DNA from: CAVUBL01 sp963837945
GTDB taxonomy: Bacteria > Acidobacteriota > Thermoanaerobaculia > Multivoradales > DATKCC01
Length of the DNA: 64,000 nt
NCBI GenBank assembly: GCA_963837945.1
Contig: CAWIQD010000032.1
Coordinates: 62,001 to 126,000, forward strand
Reading direction: 5' to 3'
How positions within the stretch are numbered: the first letter of the stretch is position 1; each line of letters starts with the position of its first letter. The translations under genes were made by a program, and so were the position numbers. Below, piece by piece: positions 1 to 8,706 of this stretch. The notes under the pieces are model-generated. The model made no database searches. It saw nothing but the letters and a program-made list of their open reading frames with translations, and was not told the origin of the DNA.

Positions 1-506
1 TCAGGCCGCCGGAGTCGGTGCCCTCGACCGAGGTGCTGCACAGCGTCTGGTTCGCCTCGCACGCCTTCCTGGCGCTGGTCGCCTACGCCGCCTTCGTCAT
101 GGCCGCGGCCTACGGCTTCCTGTTCCTCGAGCTCTACCGCGAGCTCAAGCGCGGGCTGTTCTCGGTCTTCTTCGGCAAGCTGCCGCCGCTCGAGGCGCTC
201 GAGCGGATGATGAGCGGCGCCCTCCACGTCGGGTTCGTGGCGCTCACCGGCTCGGTCGTGATCGGCGCCGTCTGGGCCTACCGGCTCTACGGGAAGGTGT
301 GGCCGGCCGATCCGATCATCCAGCTCACCTTCGCCACCTGGGCGCTCTACGGGCTGGCGCTCCTGCTGCGGCGGACGCAGCAGTGGCAAGGCCGCCAGAC
401 CGCCTTCGCCAGCCTCGCGGGGCTGTGCGCCATCCTCCTCTCGCTGGTGGTGGTGAACTTCGTCGTCGGCAACTTCCACGGCACCCTCGGAACCGGGACC
501 TCCTGA
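1..506 (+). CDS. CcsA/HemX-like cytochrome c assembly membrane protein, 3' part
   Basis: The reading frame is open from the left edge, so the gene begins outside the window; the visible part is about 167 residues. It is strongly hydrophobic with about four membrane segments. It contains the loop WAYRLYGKVWPADPI before a membrane helix that starts with TFATWALYGLAL, a layout typical of the C-terminal half of CcsA/ResC/HemX proteins, which act in haem handling and cytochrome c maturation. It lies 49 bases before hemA; HemX-type proteins are often encoded directly beside hemA, which supports the call. Whether it works in cytochrome c assembly or in control of HemA cannot be decided from this fragment. 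Confidence 0.75.
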   Translation, partial: RPPESVPSTEVLHSVWFASHAFLALVAYAAFVMAAAYGFLFLELYRELKRGLFSVFFGKLPPLEALERMMSGALHVGFVALTGSVVIGAVWAYRLYGKVWPADPIIQLTFATWALYGLALLLRRTQQWQGRQTAFASLAGLCAILLSLVVVNFVVGNFHGTLGTGTS

Positions 507-555
507 GCCGGCCCGAACCAGACGCCCCTCTCGTCCTACGGCCAGGCACTCCCCG

Positions 556-1851
556 ATGACCGCCCCGTCCAGCAGCCGCCAGGACCTGCCTCTGCTCCTC
601 GTGGGCACCGATCACCGGTGCTCGCCGGTCGAGCTGCGCGAGCGGGTGGCCTACTCCGGCGAGCACGCCGAGGAGCTGCTCGTCCACCTGCTCGCCCGCC
701 CCGAGGTGGCCGAGAGCGTGCTCGTCTCGACCTGCAACCGCACCGAGGTCTATGCCAAGCCGCGCGACGACAACGCCTACCACGCGGTGGTCGAGCTGGC
801 CTTCGCCTCGCGCGCCCCGGAGCTCGCCGACCAGGGCCGGCTGTACGTCAAGCGGGGGCGCGAGGCGGCTCGCCACCTGATGTCGGTCGCGAGCGGGCTC
901 GAGTCGATGGTCCTCGGCGAGCCCGAGATCCTCAGCCAGGTCAAGCAGGCGACGGCGCTCGCCGACGTCGTGGGCACCAGCGGCACCCTGCTGCGGCGCC
1001 TCGGCCGGGCGGCGCTCAAGGCGGGCAGCCGGGCACGCTCGGAGACCGGGATCACCAGCGGCGCCGTGTCGCTCGGGTACGCCACGGTCGAGCTCGCCCG
1101 GGCGATCTTCAACCGCCTGGAAGAGGCCCGGATCCTGGTGGTCGGGGCGGGCGAGACCGGCCGCATGGTGACCCGGAACCTGCTCGAGAAGGGCGCCGGC
1201 CACCTGACCGTGACCAACCGCTCCGCGCTCCGGATCGAGAGTTTCTTGAGGGAGTTCCCCGAAGCCCAGGTCCAGCCCTTCGAGGACCGAGTCCACGGCC
1301 TGGTGGCCGCGGATCTGGTGGTGGTCACCACCGGCGCCGACCAGCCGGTGCTGCGCGCGGAGGACTTCGCCACCGCCATGCTCCGCCGGCCCGGGCGCTC
1401 GCTGCTGGTGGTCGACCTCGGCATCCCGCGCAACGTCGAGCCGGCGACCGCCCGGCTGAGCAACGTCTTCCTGCACGACGTCGACTCGCTCGAGACCCTG
1501 ATCCAGCGCAACCTGAAGCGCCGGCGCGAGGAGGTGCCGCGGGTCGAGGAGATCCTCGACGACGAGCTCGGCCATCTCCTCGCCTGGTACCGGGGGCTCG
1601 AGGCCGAGCCGGTGATCGCCAGCCTCCAGAAGCAGGCCGAGCGGGTCCGCCGGCGGGAGGTCGCGTCGGTCCTCGACCGCTTCCCGGCCGAGACCCACGA
1701 GGACCTCGACCGGCTGACCCGCGCCCTGGTGCGCAAGATCCTCCACCATCCGAGCCGGCGCCTGCGCGGCGCCGACGGCGAGGACCAGCTCCCCCACCTC
1801 GACCTGGTCCGCGAGCTCTTCCAGCTCGACCAGGAAGAGGCCGACTCCTGA
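556..1851 (+). CDS. hemA: Glutamyl-tRNA reductase
   Basis: This 431-residue protein reduces glutamyl-tRNA(Glu) to glutamate-1-semialdehyde, the first step of the C5 route to tetrapyrroles, using NADPH. The catalytic cysteine lies in STCNRTEVYA (Cys60). The family signature GLESMVLGEPEILSQVKQ is at 114-130, the NADPH-binding GAGETG near 197, and the C-terminal dimerisation helices follow. Length is normal for the family. The ATG at 556 gives a protein beginning just before the conserved LLLVGTDHRCSP segment; the ribosome site is weak. The next gene, hemC, starts 25 bases after the stop, so hemA, hemC and hemD form one unit. Confidence 0.97.
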   Translation: MTAPSSSRQDLPLLLVGTDHRCSPVELRERVAYSGEHAEELLVHLLARPEVAESVLVSTCNRTEVYAKPRDDNAYHAVVELAFASRAPELADQGRLYVKRGREAARHLMSVASGLESMVLGEPEILSQVKQATALADVVGTSGTLLRRLGRAALKAGSRARSETGITSGAVSLGYATVELARAIFNRLEEARILVVGAGETGRMVTRNLLEKGAGHLTVTNRSALRIESFLREFPEAQVQPFEDRVHGLVAADLVVVTTGADQPVLRAEDFATAMLRRPGRSLLVVDLGIPRNVEPATARLSNVFLHDVDSLETLIQRNLKRRREEVPRVEEILDDELGHLLAWYRGLEAEPVIASLQKQAERVRRREVASVLDRFPAETHEDLDRLTRALVRKILHHPSRRLRGADGEDQLPHLDLVRELFQLDQEEADS

Positions 1852-1876
1852 CCCCCGACCCCCGGCGCCCGCATCG

Positions 1877-2797
1877 ATGACCGACACTCTCCGGCTCGGC
1901 ACCCGCAAGTCCGAGCTCGCCGTCGCCCAGTCGACCACCGTCGCCCGCTCCCTCGAAGCGCTCCACCCCGGCCTGCGCGTCGAGCTGGTCACGCTCTCGA
2001 CCAAGGGCGACACCACCCCCGGCCTGCTCGCCCCGCTCGGCGGCAAGGGCCTCTTTACCGAGGAGCTCGAGGCGGGCCTCGCCGACGGCTCGCTCGACCT
2101 CGCCGTGCACAGCCTGAAGGACCTCCCCGTCACCCTGGGCGAGGGCCTGGTGGTGGCCGCCTACCCGGAGCGGGCCGACCCGCGCGACGTGCTGGTGAGC
2201 GAGACCGCGGGCGACCTCGACGCTCTGGCCGAGGGCGCGACCGTCCTCACCGGCGCCCTCCGCCGCCGGGCGCAGGTGCTGGCGCTGCGCCCCGGGCTGC
2301 GGGTCGAGGGCGTGCGGGGCAACGTCCAGACCCGCCTGCGCAAGTGGCGCGAAGCGGGCGCCGGCGGGGTGATCCTCGCCGCCGCCGGCCTCGCGCGGCT
2401 GGGCCTCGCCGACCTGCCGGCCCACCCGCTCGATCCCGAGACCTTCGTGCCCGCGCCGGGCCAGGGCATCCTGGCGATCGAGGTCCGCTCCGGCAGCGAC
2501 GCCGAGGAGCTCTGCCGGCCCCTCGGCCACCGCCCTTCGGCGCGCGCCGCCGAGGCCGAGCGCCGGGTGGTGGCGGCCTTCGGCGGCAACTGCGCGCTGC
2601 CCCTCGCGGCCTGGGCCCGGCCCGCCGCCGAGGGCGGCGAGGCCCTCACCCTGACCGCCCTGCTGGCCACCCCCGACGGCTCGCGGATCGCCCGCGCCCG
2701 GGCGAGCGCCGGCTCCCCGCGCGAGGCGGCCGAGGCCTGCGTCGCCGCCATGCGCGCCCAGGGGGCCGACGAGATCCTGGCCCGGATCGGCTCGTGA
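1877..2797 (+). CDS. hemC: Porphobilinogen deaminase (hydroxymethylbilane synthase)
   Basis: The 306-residue protein polymerises four porphobilinogen units into hydroxymethylbilane. Visible signatures are LGTRKSELAVAQ at the N terminus, GGKGLFTEELEAGL and DLAVHSLKDLP in domain 1, and RRRAQVLALRP followed by VRGNVQTRLRK. The cysteine that carries the dipyrromethane cofactor is Cys239 in FGGNCALPLAAW; the GGNC spelling is a variant of the commoner GGC but the cysteine aligns. Its stop overlaps the GTG start of hemD by four bases (GTGA), indicating translational coupling. Confidence 0.96.
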   Translation: MTDTLRLGTRKSELAVAQSTTVARSLEALHPGLRVELVTLSTKGDTTPGLLAPLGGKGLFTEELEAGLADGSLDLAVHSLKDLPVTLGEGLVVAAYPERADPRDVLVSETAGDLDALAEGATVLTGALRRRAQVLALRPGLRVEGVRGNVQTRLRKWREAGAGGVILAAAGLARLGLADLPAHPLDPETFVPAPGQGILAIEVRSGSDAEELCRPLGHRPSARAAEAERRVVAAFGGNCALPLAAWARPAAEGGEALTLTALLATPDGSRIARARASAGSPREAAEACVAAMRAQGADEILARIGS

Positions 2798-3606
2798 GCC
2801 CGGAGCGCGAAACCGGCCCGGCGCCCGGCGGACCGCTCACCGGGCTGCGGGTCGTCGTCACCCGGGCCCGCCACCAGGCCGCCTCGACCGTCGACGCCTT
2901 CCGCTCGGCGGGGGCCAGGGTCGAGCTCCTGCCGCTCCTCGAGGTCGTCCCACCCGCCGACCCGGCGCCGCTCGAGCGCGCGCTCGAGCGCCTCGAGAGC
3001 TACGACTGGATCGTCTTGACCTCGGCGAACGCGGTCGAGCAGCTCCTCGCCCGCCTCGCCGAGCGCGGCCGGACCCTGCCCGCCGGCCCGCGGCTGGCCG
3101 TGATCGGAGCGGCGACCGCGGAGGCGCTGCGGGCGGGCGATCTCGCGCCGAGCGTCGAGGCCTCCGACTCCCGCGCCGAGGGGCTCGCGGCCGCGCTCGC
3201 TCCCCACCTCGCGGCCGGCGACCGGCTGCTCCTGCCGCAGGCCGCGGACGCCCGCGAGACGCTCGAGGGCGAGCTCCGGCGCCTCGGCGCCCGCCCCGAG
3301 CGCGTCGACGCCTACGCCAAGCGGGTGCCGTCCGGGAGCCGGGAGTCCGCGCGCGAGATCTTCGGCACCGCGCGGCTCGGCTGGGTCACCTTCACCAGCC
3401 CCTCGATCGCCCGGGCCTTCGCCGCGCTCTGGGAGGGGGACTGGGGGGTACGCCGGCGCGGCCTGTTCGCCGCCTCGATCGGCTCGGTGACCAGCGAGGC
3501 TCTCCGCGGCCTCGGCGTCGAGCCGGCCGCCGAGGCCGCGAGCCCGGCGGACCGCGAGCTGGTCGAGGCGGTGACCGCGGCGGTCGCCGGCGACCGAGGC
3601 TGCTAG
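2794..3606 (+). CDS. hemD: Uroporphyrinogen-III synthase
   Basis: The GTG at 2794 overlaps the hemC stop and gives a 270-residue protein, a usual size for HemD, which cyclises hydroxymethylbilane with inversion of ring D. The sequence shows the expected two-lobed pattern: GLRVVVTRARHQA near the start, YDWIVLTSANAVEQL near residue 70, RLAVIGAATAEAL in the middle, LLLPQAADARETL at the start of the second lobe, and WVTFTSPSIARAF near 190. HemD is poorly conserved, so the call rests on these motifs together with position behind hemC. A longer open frame extends upstream but lies inside hemC in another frame and is not used. hemB is not present next to the cluster. Confidence 0.92.
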   Translation: MSPERETGPAPGGPLTGLRVVVTRARHQAASTVDAFRSAGARVELLPLLEVVPPADPAPLERALERLESYDWIVLTSANAVEQLLARLAERGRTLPAGPRLAVIGAATAEALRAGDLAPSVEASDSRAEGLAAALAPHLAAGDRLLLPQAADARETLEGELRRLGARPERVDAYAKRVPSGSRESAREIFGTARLGWVTFTSPSIARAFAALWEGDWGVRRRGLFAASIGSVTSEALRGLGVEPAAEAASPADRELVEAVTAAVAGDRGC

Positions 3607-3694
3607 ACTTTCGAAAGGTTCTCTTTTCGGAGCAAGATCATGCCCAACGAGCCAAGTTTTCTCGCGGCCCCTCGCGAACGGGGGCAGGGCGGTC

Positions 3695-5254
3695 GTGAAA
3701 CTGCCCTCGCTCGTGAAGATCCCCTCCCTCGTCCTCCAGCGCCTCTACACCGCGGGCAGCCTGGCGAACCGGTCCGGAGGCGGGGTCGCCTTCCAGCTCA
3801 AGAACCGCCTGAGCGACGCCCGCCTGACCCGCGTCCGGGCGGTCCGGCTGTGCGGCCGCGAGCTCCCCCTCGACCGGCTCTGGCTCGAGGCCGGGGAGAG
3901 CTCGGTCACCGCCGCCTCCGTCTCGGCGGAGACGCCCCTCGCCTTCCCGCTGGGGGCGATCGTGACGCTCGTCGCGACCGGCCACGAGCCGCTCGCCAAG
4001 GGCAAGCACGAGATCGCCTTCGACGTCGACTCCGAGCCGTTCGGCCACCTCTCGTTCGACGTCAAGGACGCGATCGCCGAGCCCAACCAGCGGGTGGTCG
4101 TGCCCTACGACAAGGAGCACAACCTCGAGCGCGACGTCATCCGCAAGCGCCAGCGGTTCGTCGAGGAGGTCACCGGCGCGAAGCTCGAGCACCTGACCCA
4201 GTACTCCTTCGATCCCCACACCACCCAGGGCAACATCGAGAACTTCAGCGGCATCGCCCAGGTTCCGATCGGGTTCGCCGGACCGCTCCACGTCGACGGC
4301 GAGCATGCACGCGGCGACTTCGTGATCCCGCTCGCCACCACCGAGGGCACGCTCGTCGCCTCGTACAACCGGGGCATGAAGGTGCTCAACCTCGCGGGCG
4401 GGGTGATGTGTACGGTCCAGGACGACTGCATGCAGCGCGCACCGGTCTTCATCTTCGACTCGGCGCGCGGCGCGCGGGACTTCCGCTTCTGGGTCGAGGA
4501 GAACCTCGCGGGCATCCGGGAGGCGGCGGAGGCGACCTCCTCGGTCGCCCGGCTGCTGTTCATCGACACCTACCTGGCGAACAAGTTCGCCTTCTTGCGG
4601 TTCAACTTCGCGACCGGCGACGCCGCCGGCCAGAACATGGTCGGCCGCGCCACCTTCGCCGCCTGCTCCTGGATCCTGGAGCAGAACGACACGATCCGCC
4701 GCTTCTACCTCGAGTCGAACCTCGCGACCGACAAGAAGGCGTCGCAGGTCAACATGATGCGCACCCGCGGCAAGCGGGTCACCGCCGAGGCCACGATTCC
4801 GCGCGACGTCCTGGTGCAGCACATGCGGGTCGAGCCCGAGAGCCTCCAGCACCACGCCGGCGTGGCCAACGTCGGCGCCTTCCTCTCGGGTGCCAACAAC
4901 AACGGGCTGCACTCGCCCAACGGCATCACCGCCATGTTCATCGCCACCGGCCAGGACGTGGCGAACGTCTCGGAGTCCTCGGCCGGCATCCTCTACACCG
5001 AGGTCACGCCGGAGCGCGGTCTCTACCTCTCGCTGACCATCCCGTCGCTGATCGTCGCGACCTACGGCGGCGGCACCGGCCTCGCGACCCAGCGCGAATG
5101 CCTGGAGATCCTCGGCTGCTTCGGCAAGGGCAAGGTCCGCAAGCTCGCCGAGATCGTCGCCGGCGTCGCCCTCGCCGGCGAGATTTCGCTGGCGGCCGCC
5201 ATCTCGTCGCTCGACTGGGTGTCGAGCCACGAGCAGTACGGCCGGAACCGGTAG
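3695..5254 (+). CDS. Hydroxymethylglutaryl-CoA reductase, class I, with extra N-terminal domain
   Basis: A 519-residue protein predicted to reduce HMG-CoA to mevalonate. The catalytic part starts near residue 145 and shows ENFSGIAQVPIGFAGPL, the glutamate of ATTEGTLVAS (Glu217), the lysine of TDKKASQVN (Lys347/348), the aspartate of IATGQD (Asp421), GGGTGLATQRECLEILG and a C-terminal histidine in SSHEQYGRN (His512): the Glu/Lys/Asp/His set of class I enzymes. Residues 1-135 are extra: a short beta-rich domain without membrane helices that I cannot name. The GTG at 3695 has a poor ribosome site. An ATG at 3640 has a good one (GGAGCAAG) but is in another frame and would need an indel near 3685. 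Alone between the haem cluster and the AarF gene. Confidence 0.92.
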   Translation: MKLPSLVKIPSLVLQRLYTAGSLANRSGGGVAFQLKNRLSDARLTRVRAVRLCGRELPLDRLWLEAGESSVTAASVSAETPLAFPLGAIVTLVATGHEPLAKGKHEIAFDVDSEPFGHLSFDVKDAIAEPNQRVVVPYDKEHNLERDVIRKRQRFVEEVTGAKLEHLTQYSFDPHTTQGNIENFSGIAQVPIGFAGPLHVDGEHARGDFVIPLATTEGTLVASYNRGMKVLNLAGGVMCTVQDDCMQRAPVFIFDSARGARDFRFWVEENLAGIREAAEATSSVARLLFIDTYLANKFAFLRFNFATGDAAGQNMVGRATFAACSWILEQNDTIRRFYLESNLATDKKASQVNMMRTRGKRVTAEATIPRDVLVQHMRVEPESLQHHAGVANVGAFLSGANNNGLHSPNGITAMFIATGQDVANVSESSAGILYTEVTPERGLYLSLTIPSLIVATYGGGTGLATQRECLEILGCFGKGKVRKLAEIVAGVALAGEISLAAAISSLDWVSSHEQYGRNR

Positions 5255-5287
5255 GGCCCGAGCGCCGCGGGCCCGGAAGGGAATCGG

Positions 5288-6994
5288 ATGACCGCGAAGC
5301 CGGATCTCGAGCTGCTCCGCGCCGCGGCGCCGGCCGATCCCGCGGCCTCCGCCGCCGAGCCGGAGTGGGAGATCTTCGTCGAGACCCCGCCCACCGGCCT
5401 CGTGCGCCGCTTCCTCACCACGAATCGCCATTTCCTCGGCCTGCTCTTCGGCGGCCTGGTGGCCTGGGCCCGCGACCTGCCGGCGCGCCGGCGCCACGGG
5501 GTGCGCTACCTCGCGGCGCGCCTGCTCGGCCTCGCCGCCCGGCCGTTCCTCGACCGCGGCCTGGTGCGCGAGAGCTTCCCGGTCCAGCTCCGCCGGCGCC
5601 TGGAGGCGATGGGGGCGACCTACATCAAGCTCGGGCAGATCCTCTCGCTGCGCCGGGACATCCTGCCCGCCTCGATCACCGAGGAGCTCGGGAACCTCCT
5701 CGACCGGCTGCCGGTGGTGCCCTACCCGCGCTACCTCGAGCTGGTCTCCGCCGCCATCGGCCGGTCCGCCGAGGAGGTCTTCGCGTCGATCGACGAGCGG
5801 CCGCTCGGCTCGGCCTCGATCGCCCAGATCCACCGCGCGGTCACCCGCGAGGGGGACGAGGTGGTGCTCAAGCTGGTCAAGCCGGGCATCCGCGACACAC
5901 TGCGGCGGGACGCCGTGCTCCTCAAGATGCTCGGGTTCATGCTCCAGATCATCGCCGGCCGCTTCCAGCCGCGGCGGGTGATCGGCGAGTTCGTCGAGTA
6001 CACCTTCCGCGAGGTCGACCTGCGCCGGGAGGCGGACAACGCGGAGAGCTTCGCGGCCAACTTCGCCGACATGGAGGACGTCGTCTTCCCCCGCATCTTC
6101 CGGCAGTACTCGGGGCGCGACGTCCTGTGCATGGAGTTCCTCGACGGCATGAAGCCGAGCGACCCGCGGGTGCAGGCGCTCCCCGAGGAGGCCAAGGACC
6201 GGCTGGTCGACCTGGGGGCGGCGTCGATCATCCGCATGCTCTATCGCGACGGCTTCTTCCACGCCGACCTGCACCCGGGGAACCTCCTGGTGCTGCCCGG
6301 GCCGAAGGTCGGGTTCATCGACCTGGGGATGGTCGGCCGGTTCAACGACGAGCTGCGCCGCACCCTCCTCTACTACTACTACTGCCTGGTGATGGGCGAC
6401 GCGGAGAACGCCGCCCGCTACCTGGCGGCGGTGGCCGAGCCGATCTCGGGCAGCGACATGATCGGCTTCCGCCGCGAGGTCGAGGAGATCTGCCGGCGCT
6501 GGCAGCGGGCCTCGAGCTTCGAGGGCTTCTCGCTCGCCCAGCTCATCCTGGAGTCGGTCGGTCGCGGCGGCCAGTTCCGGATCTACTTCCCCGTCGAGCT
6601 CGTGCTCATGGTCAAGGCGCTCGTCACCTTCGAGGGCGTCGGGCACGTGCTCAAGCCGGGGTTCGACGTGGCGAGCGTCTCGCAGGCGCACATCAACCGC
6701 ATCTTCCTGCGCCAGTTCAGCCCCATGCGCCTGGCCCGCGAGGGGCTGCGCGGCGCCCCCGAGCTGGTCGACGCGCTGGTCAAGGCCCCGATGCTGGTCA
6801 CCGAGGGCCTGCGCCTGCTCGAGCTCCAGACCCGCCGCCCGTCGACCAACCCGTTCGCCGGCATCCGGGGCACGATCTTCGGGGGCTTCTGTCTGCTCGC
6901 GGGCGCGATCCTCGCGTCGAGCGGCGCCCCCTGGTACCTGGCCGGCCTCCTGTTCGCGATCGGCGTGATCCTCGCCGTGCGCCCGGGCCGCTGA
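5288..6994 (+). CDS. AarF/UbiB (ABC1) family atypical kinase
   Basis: The 568-residue protein has the marks of the UbiB/COQ8 family, ATPases needed for isoprenoid quinone synthesis or lipid transport. These are the KxGQ motif in TYIKLGQILSLRRDILP (about 115-130), the Ala-rich loop in PLGSASIAQIHRA, the lysine of VVLKLVKPGI, the catalytic HADLHPGNLL and the metal-binding GFIDLGMVGRF. The last 40 residues form two membrane helices, as in UbiB. Thirty-three bases separate it from the HMG-CoA reductase stop, with GGAAGGGA before the ATG, so co-transcription is likely. An isoprenoid link (mevalonate pathway feeding a quinone tail) would make sense of the pair but is inference. Confidence 0.92.
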   Translation: MTAKPDLELLRAAAPADPAASAAEPEWEIFVETPPTGLVRRFLTTNRHFLGLLFGGLVAWARDLPARRRHGVRYLAARLLGLAARPFLDRGLVRESFPVQLRRRLEAMGATYIKLGQILSLRRDILPASITEELGNLLDRLPVVPYPRYLELVSAAIGRSAEEVFASIDERPLGSASIAQIHRAVTREGDEVVLKLVKPGIRDTLRRDAVLLKMLGFMLQIIAGRFQPRRVIGEFVEYTFREVDLRREADNAESFAANFADMEDVVFPRIFRQYSGRDVLCMEFLDGMKPSDPRVQALPEEAKDRLVDLGAASIIRMLYRDGFFHADLHPGNLLVLPGPKVGFIDLGMVGRFNDELRRTLLYYYYCLVMGDAENAARYLAAVAEPISGSDMIGFRREVEEICRRWQRASSFEGFSLAQLILESVGRGGQFRIYFPVELVLMVKALVTFEGVGHVLKPGFDVASVSQAHINRIFLRQFSPMRLAREGLRGAPELVDALVKAPMLVTEGLRLLELQTRRPSTNPFAGIRGTIFGGFCLLAGAILASSGAPWYLAGLLFAIGVILAVRPGR

Positions 6995-7017
6995 GGCGTC
7001 CGTACGGGCAGGCCGGG

Positions 7018-8601
7018 TCAGCCGGTCGCCGCCAGCTCGCCCACCAGCTGCTCTTCGAAGAACCGGCGCAGCGGCGCGCGGTGGAGCCGCTCGTCCTTCC
7101 ATTCGCCGTACAGGTTCTCCAGCAGGTGGACCTCGGCGACCTGCACGCCGCCCTCGATCCGGCGCACGACCGGGTGGAGGAAGGCGCTCTCCTCGGCCAT
7201 CGCCGGGTCGGGCTTGCGCTCGATGTGGAACGGATCGTCGCGCGCGGGCCCGAACTCGAGAGTGATCGCGAACAGCGGTCCGCGCGCCCCGAGCCTGCCC
7301 TCGAGCAGCCAGGCGAGGGGCAGCTCCTCGTAGTAGCGGGCCTCCCCCGCCGTCTCCTCGACCGCCACCGCGTCGGCCAGGAACCCGAACTGCTGCCAGA
7401 GGGCCGAGCTGCGGTTGGCGCGCGCGACGACCGCCTCGACCAGCGCCTCGGGGGTGGCGGCGAGCGGCCGGCTCGGCAGCTCGCGGCCGCGGTAGCGCCG
7501 CTCCATCAGGTGGTGGAGGGTGCGGATGTTGTAGCGGAACCCGTGGATGAAGGACGAGGTCGTCTTCTTGTAGTCGCGCACCTGCATCAGGGTGCCGGCG
7601 AAGAAGAGGTCCGGCACGTTCGGCGACTCCCACTCGCTGGTCTGGGCCGGCAGGCGGCCGTCGATCACCAGCTCCGGGCGGCAGGAGGGGTCGAAGATCG
7701 AGGCGTCGAAGCGGAACCCGGTGCAGTTGAGCACCCGGTCGTAGACCAGCTCCTCGCGCTCGCCGGCCGCGTGGCTGTAGTGCACCGCCACCGCCAGGCG
7801 CCCGTCCGGGCGCCGCCGGATCGACTCCACCGAGGCGTCGAGCACCGCGTTCTGGCACTTGAGCTGATAGGTGTCGAGGAAGTTGTTGTTGAGCGCCCGC
7901 AGGTGACCCACGTGGTGGGTCCGCCAGGCCATCTTGATCGGCTCCGGGCTCGCCAGGTGGATCACCGCCGCGGTCTCGATCAGCGGCTCGGCGGTCTCGA
8001 AGCCGGAGTTGCCCTTGCCGAGGATCAAGACCTGCTGGCCCGCGTAGTCCTCGGGGTCGGTGGGCGCGTCCTCGTAGCTCTCGGCGAGCTCGATCCCGGG
8101 GATCGGAGGCACGTAGAGGGCGCTCACGCCGGTGGCCACCACCAGGCGATCCGCCCGGTAGGTCCGGCCGTCGGCGGTCGCCAGCTCGAAGCGGCTCCGG
8201 GGCCTCGCGATCCGGACCACCCGCGTGCCCGTGTCGATCGCCAGGCCGTGGTGGGCCGCGAAGCCGCACAGGTAATCGACCAGCGCGTCCGCCGGCGGGA
8301 AGTAGCGGCGCGAGTAGTCGGTGAAGCGCGGCGCCTCGCCCTCGTCGAGCAGCGAGTTCCAGTCCCAGCGCAGGTTGATCTCCGGGTCGTCGTAGCCGGT
8401 GTGGACCTTGTTGATCGAGATCAGCGTGCGGCGTCGGGGATGGGTGCGGAAGAAGGTGCCCGGGGTCTCCCCGGCTTCGAGGATCCGGTAGTCGCGGCCC
8501 GCGCGCTCGAGCAGGGCTCCGAGCTGGAGGCCGGCGGGGCCCGCGCCGAGGATCAGGGTTTCGTGCTCGATCACTTCGTTCTTGGGGTCGTTCACGCGCA
8601 C
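7018..8601 (-). CDS. FAD/NAD(P)-dependent oxidoreductase, FOXRED2-like
   Basis: A 527-residue flavoprotein. It has an N-terminal FAD site, LILGAGPAGLQLGALLERAG, a second dinucleotide site in LILGKGNSGFETAE near residue 190, and the ATG motif in VVATGVSALYVPP, as in flavin-containing monooxygenases and related reductases. The stretches TLISINKVHTGYDDPE and NLRWDWNSLL closely match the pattern I recall from eukaryotic FOXRED2, an ER flavoprotein. No signal peptide is visible, so it probably acts in the cytoplasm; the substrate is unknown. It faces the AarF gene with a 23-base gap and appears to be its own unit. Confidence 0.85.
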   Translation of the reverse strand: MRVNDPKNEVIEHETLILGAGPAGLQLGALLERAGRDYRILEAGETPGTFFRTHPRRRTLISINKVHTGYDDPEINLRWDWNSLLDEGEAPRFTDYSRRYFPPADALVDYLCGFAAHHGLAIDTGTRVVRIARPRSRFELATADGRTYRADRLVVATGVSALYVPPIPGIELAESYEDAPTDPEDYAGQQVLILGKGNSGFETAEPLIETAAVIHLASPEPIKMAWRTHHVGHLRALNNNFLDTYQLKCQNAVLDASVESIRRRPDGRLAVAVHYSHAAGEREELVYDRVLNCTGFRFDASIFDPSCRPELVIDGRLPAQTSEWESPNVPDLFFAGTLMQVRDYKKTTSSFIHGFRYNIRTLHHLMERRYRGRELPSRPLAATPEALVEAVVARANRSSALWQQFGFLADAVAVEETAGEARYYEELPLAWLLEGRLGARGPLFAITLEFGPARDDPFHIERKPDPAMAEESAFLHPVVRRIEGGVQVAEVHLLENLYGEWKDERLHRAPLRRFFEEQLVGELAATG

Positions 8602-8706
8602 CTCACCTCTCTGTCTCGCACGCTCTCGGAACGCCAGAGATTCAGTTACTTCTACCCATAGAGAGTACGCGAGCGCCGGAGCGCGGGACAGCCGGAGGTG
8701 GCGAGG

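Noticed and set aside
3638..8269. Very long open frames on both strands across 3.6-8.7 kb (over 1500 codons)
   Set aside because: They lie over clear genes in other frames and read as Arg/Ala/Gly/Pro-rich or Glu/Val/His/Asp-rich strings. They are the usual by-product of about 70% GC sequence.
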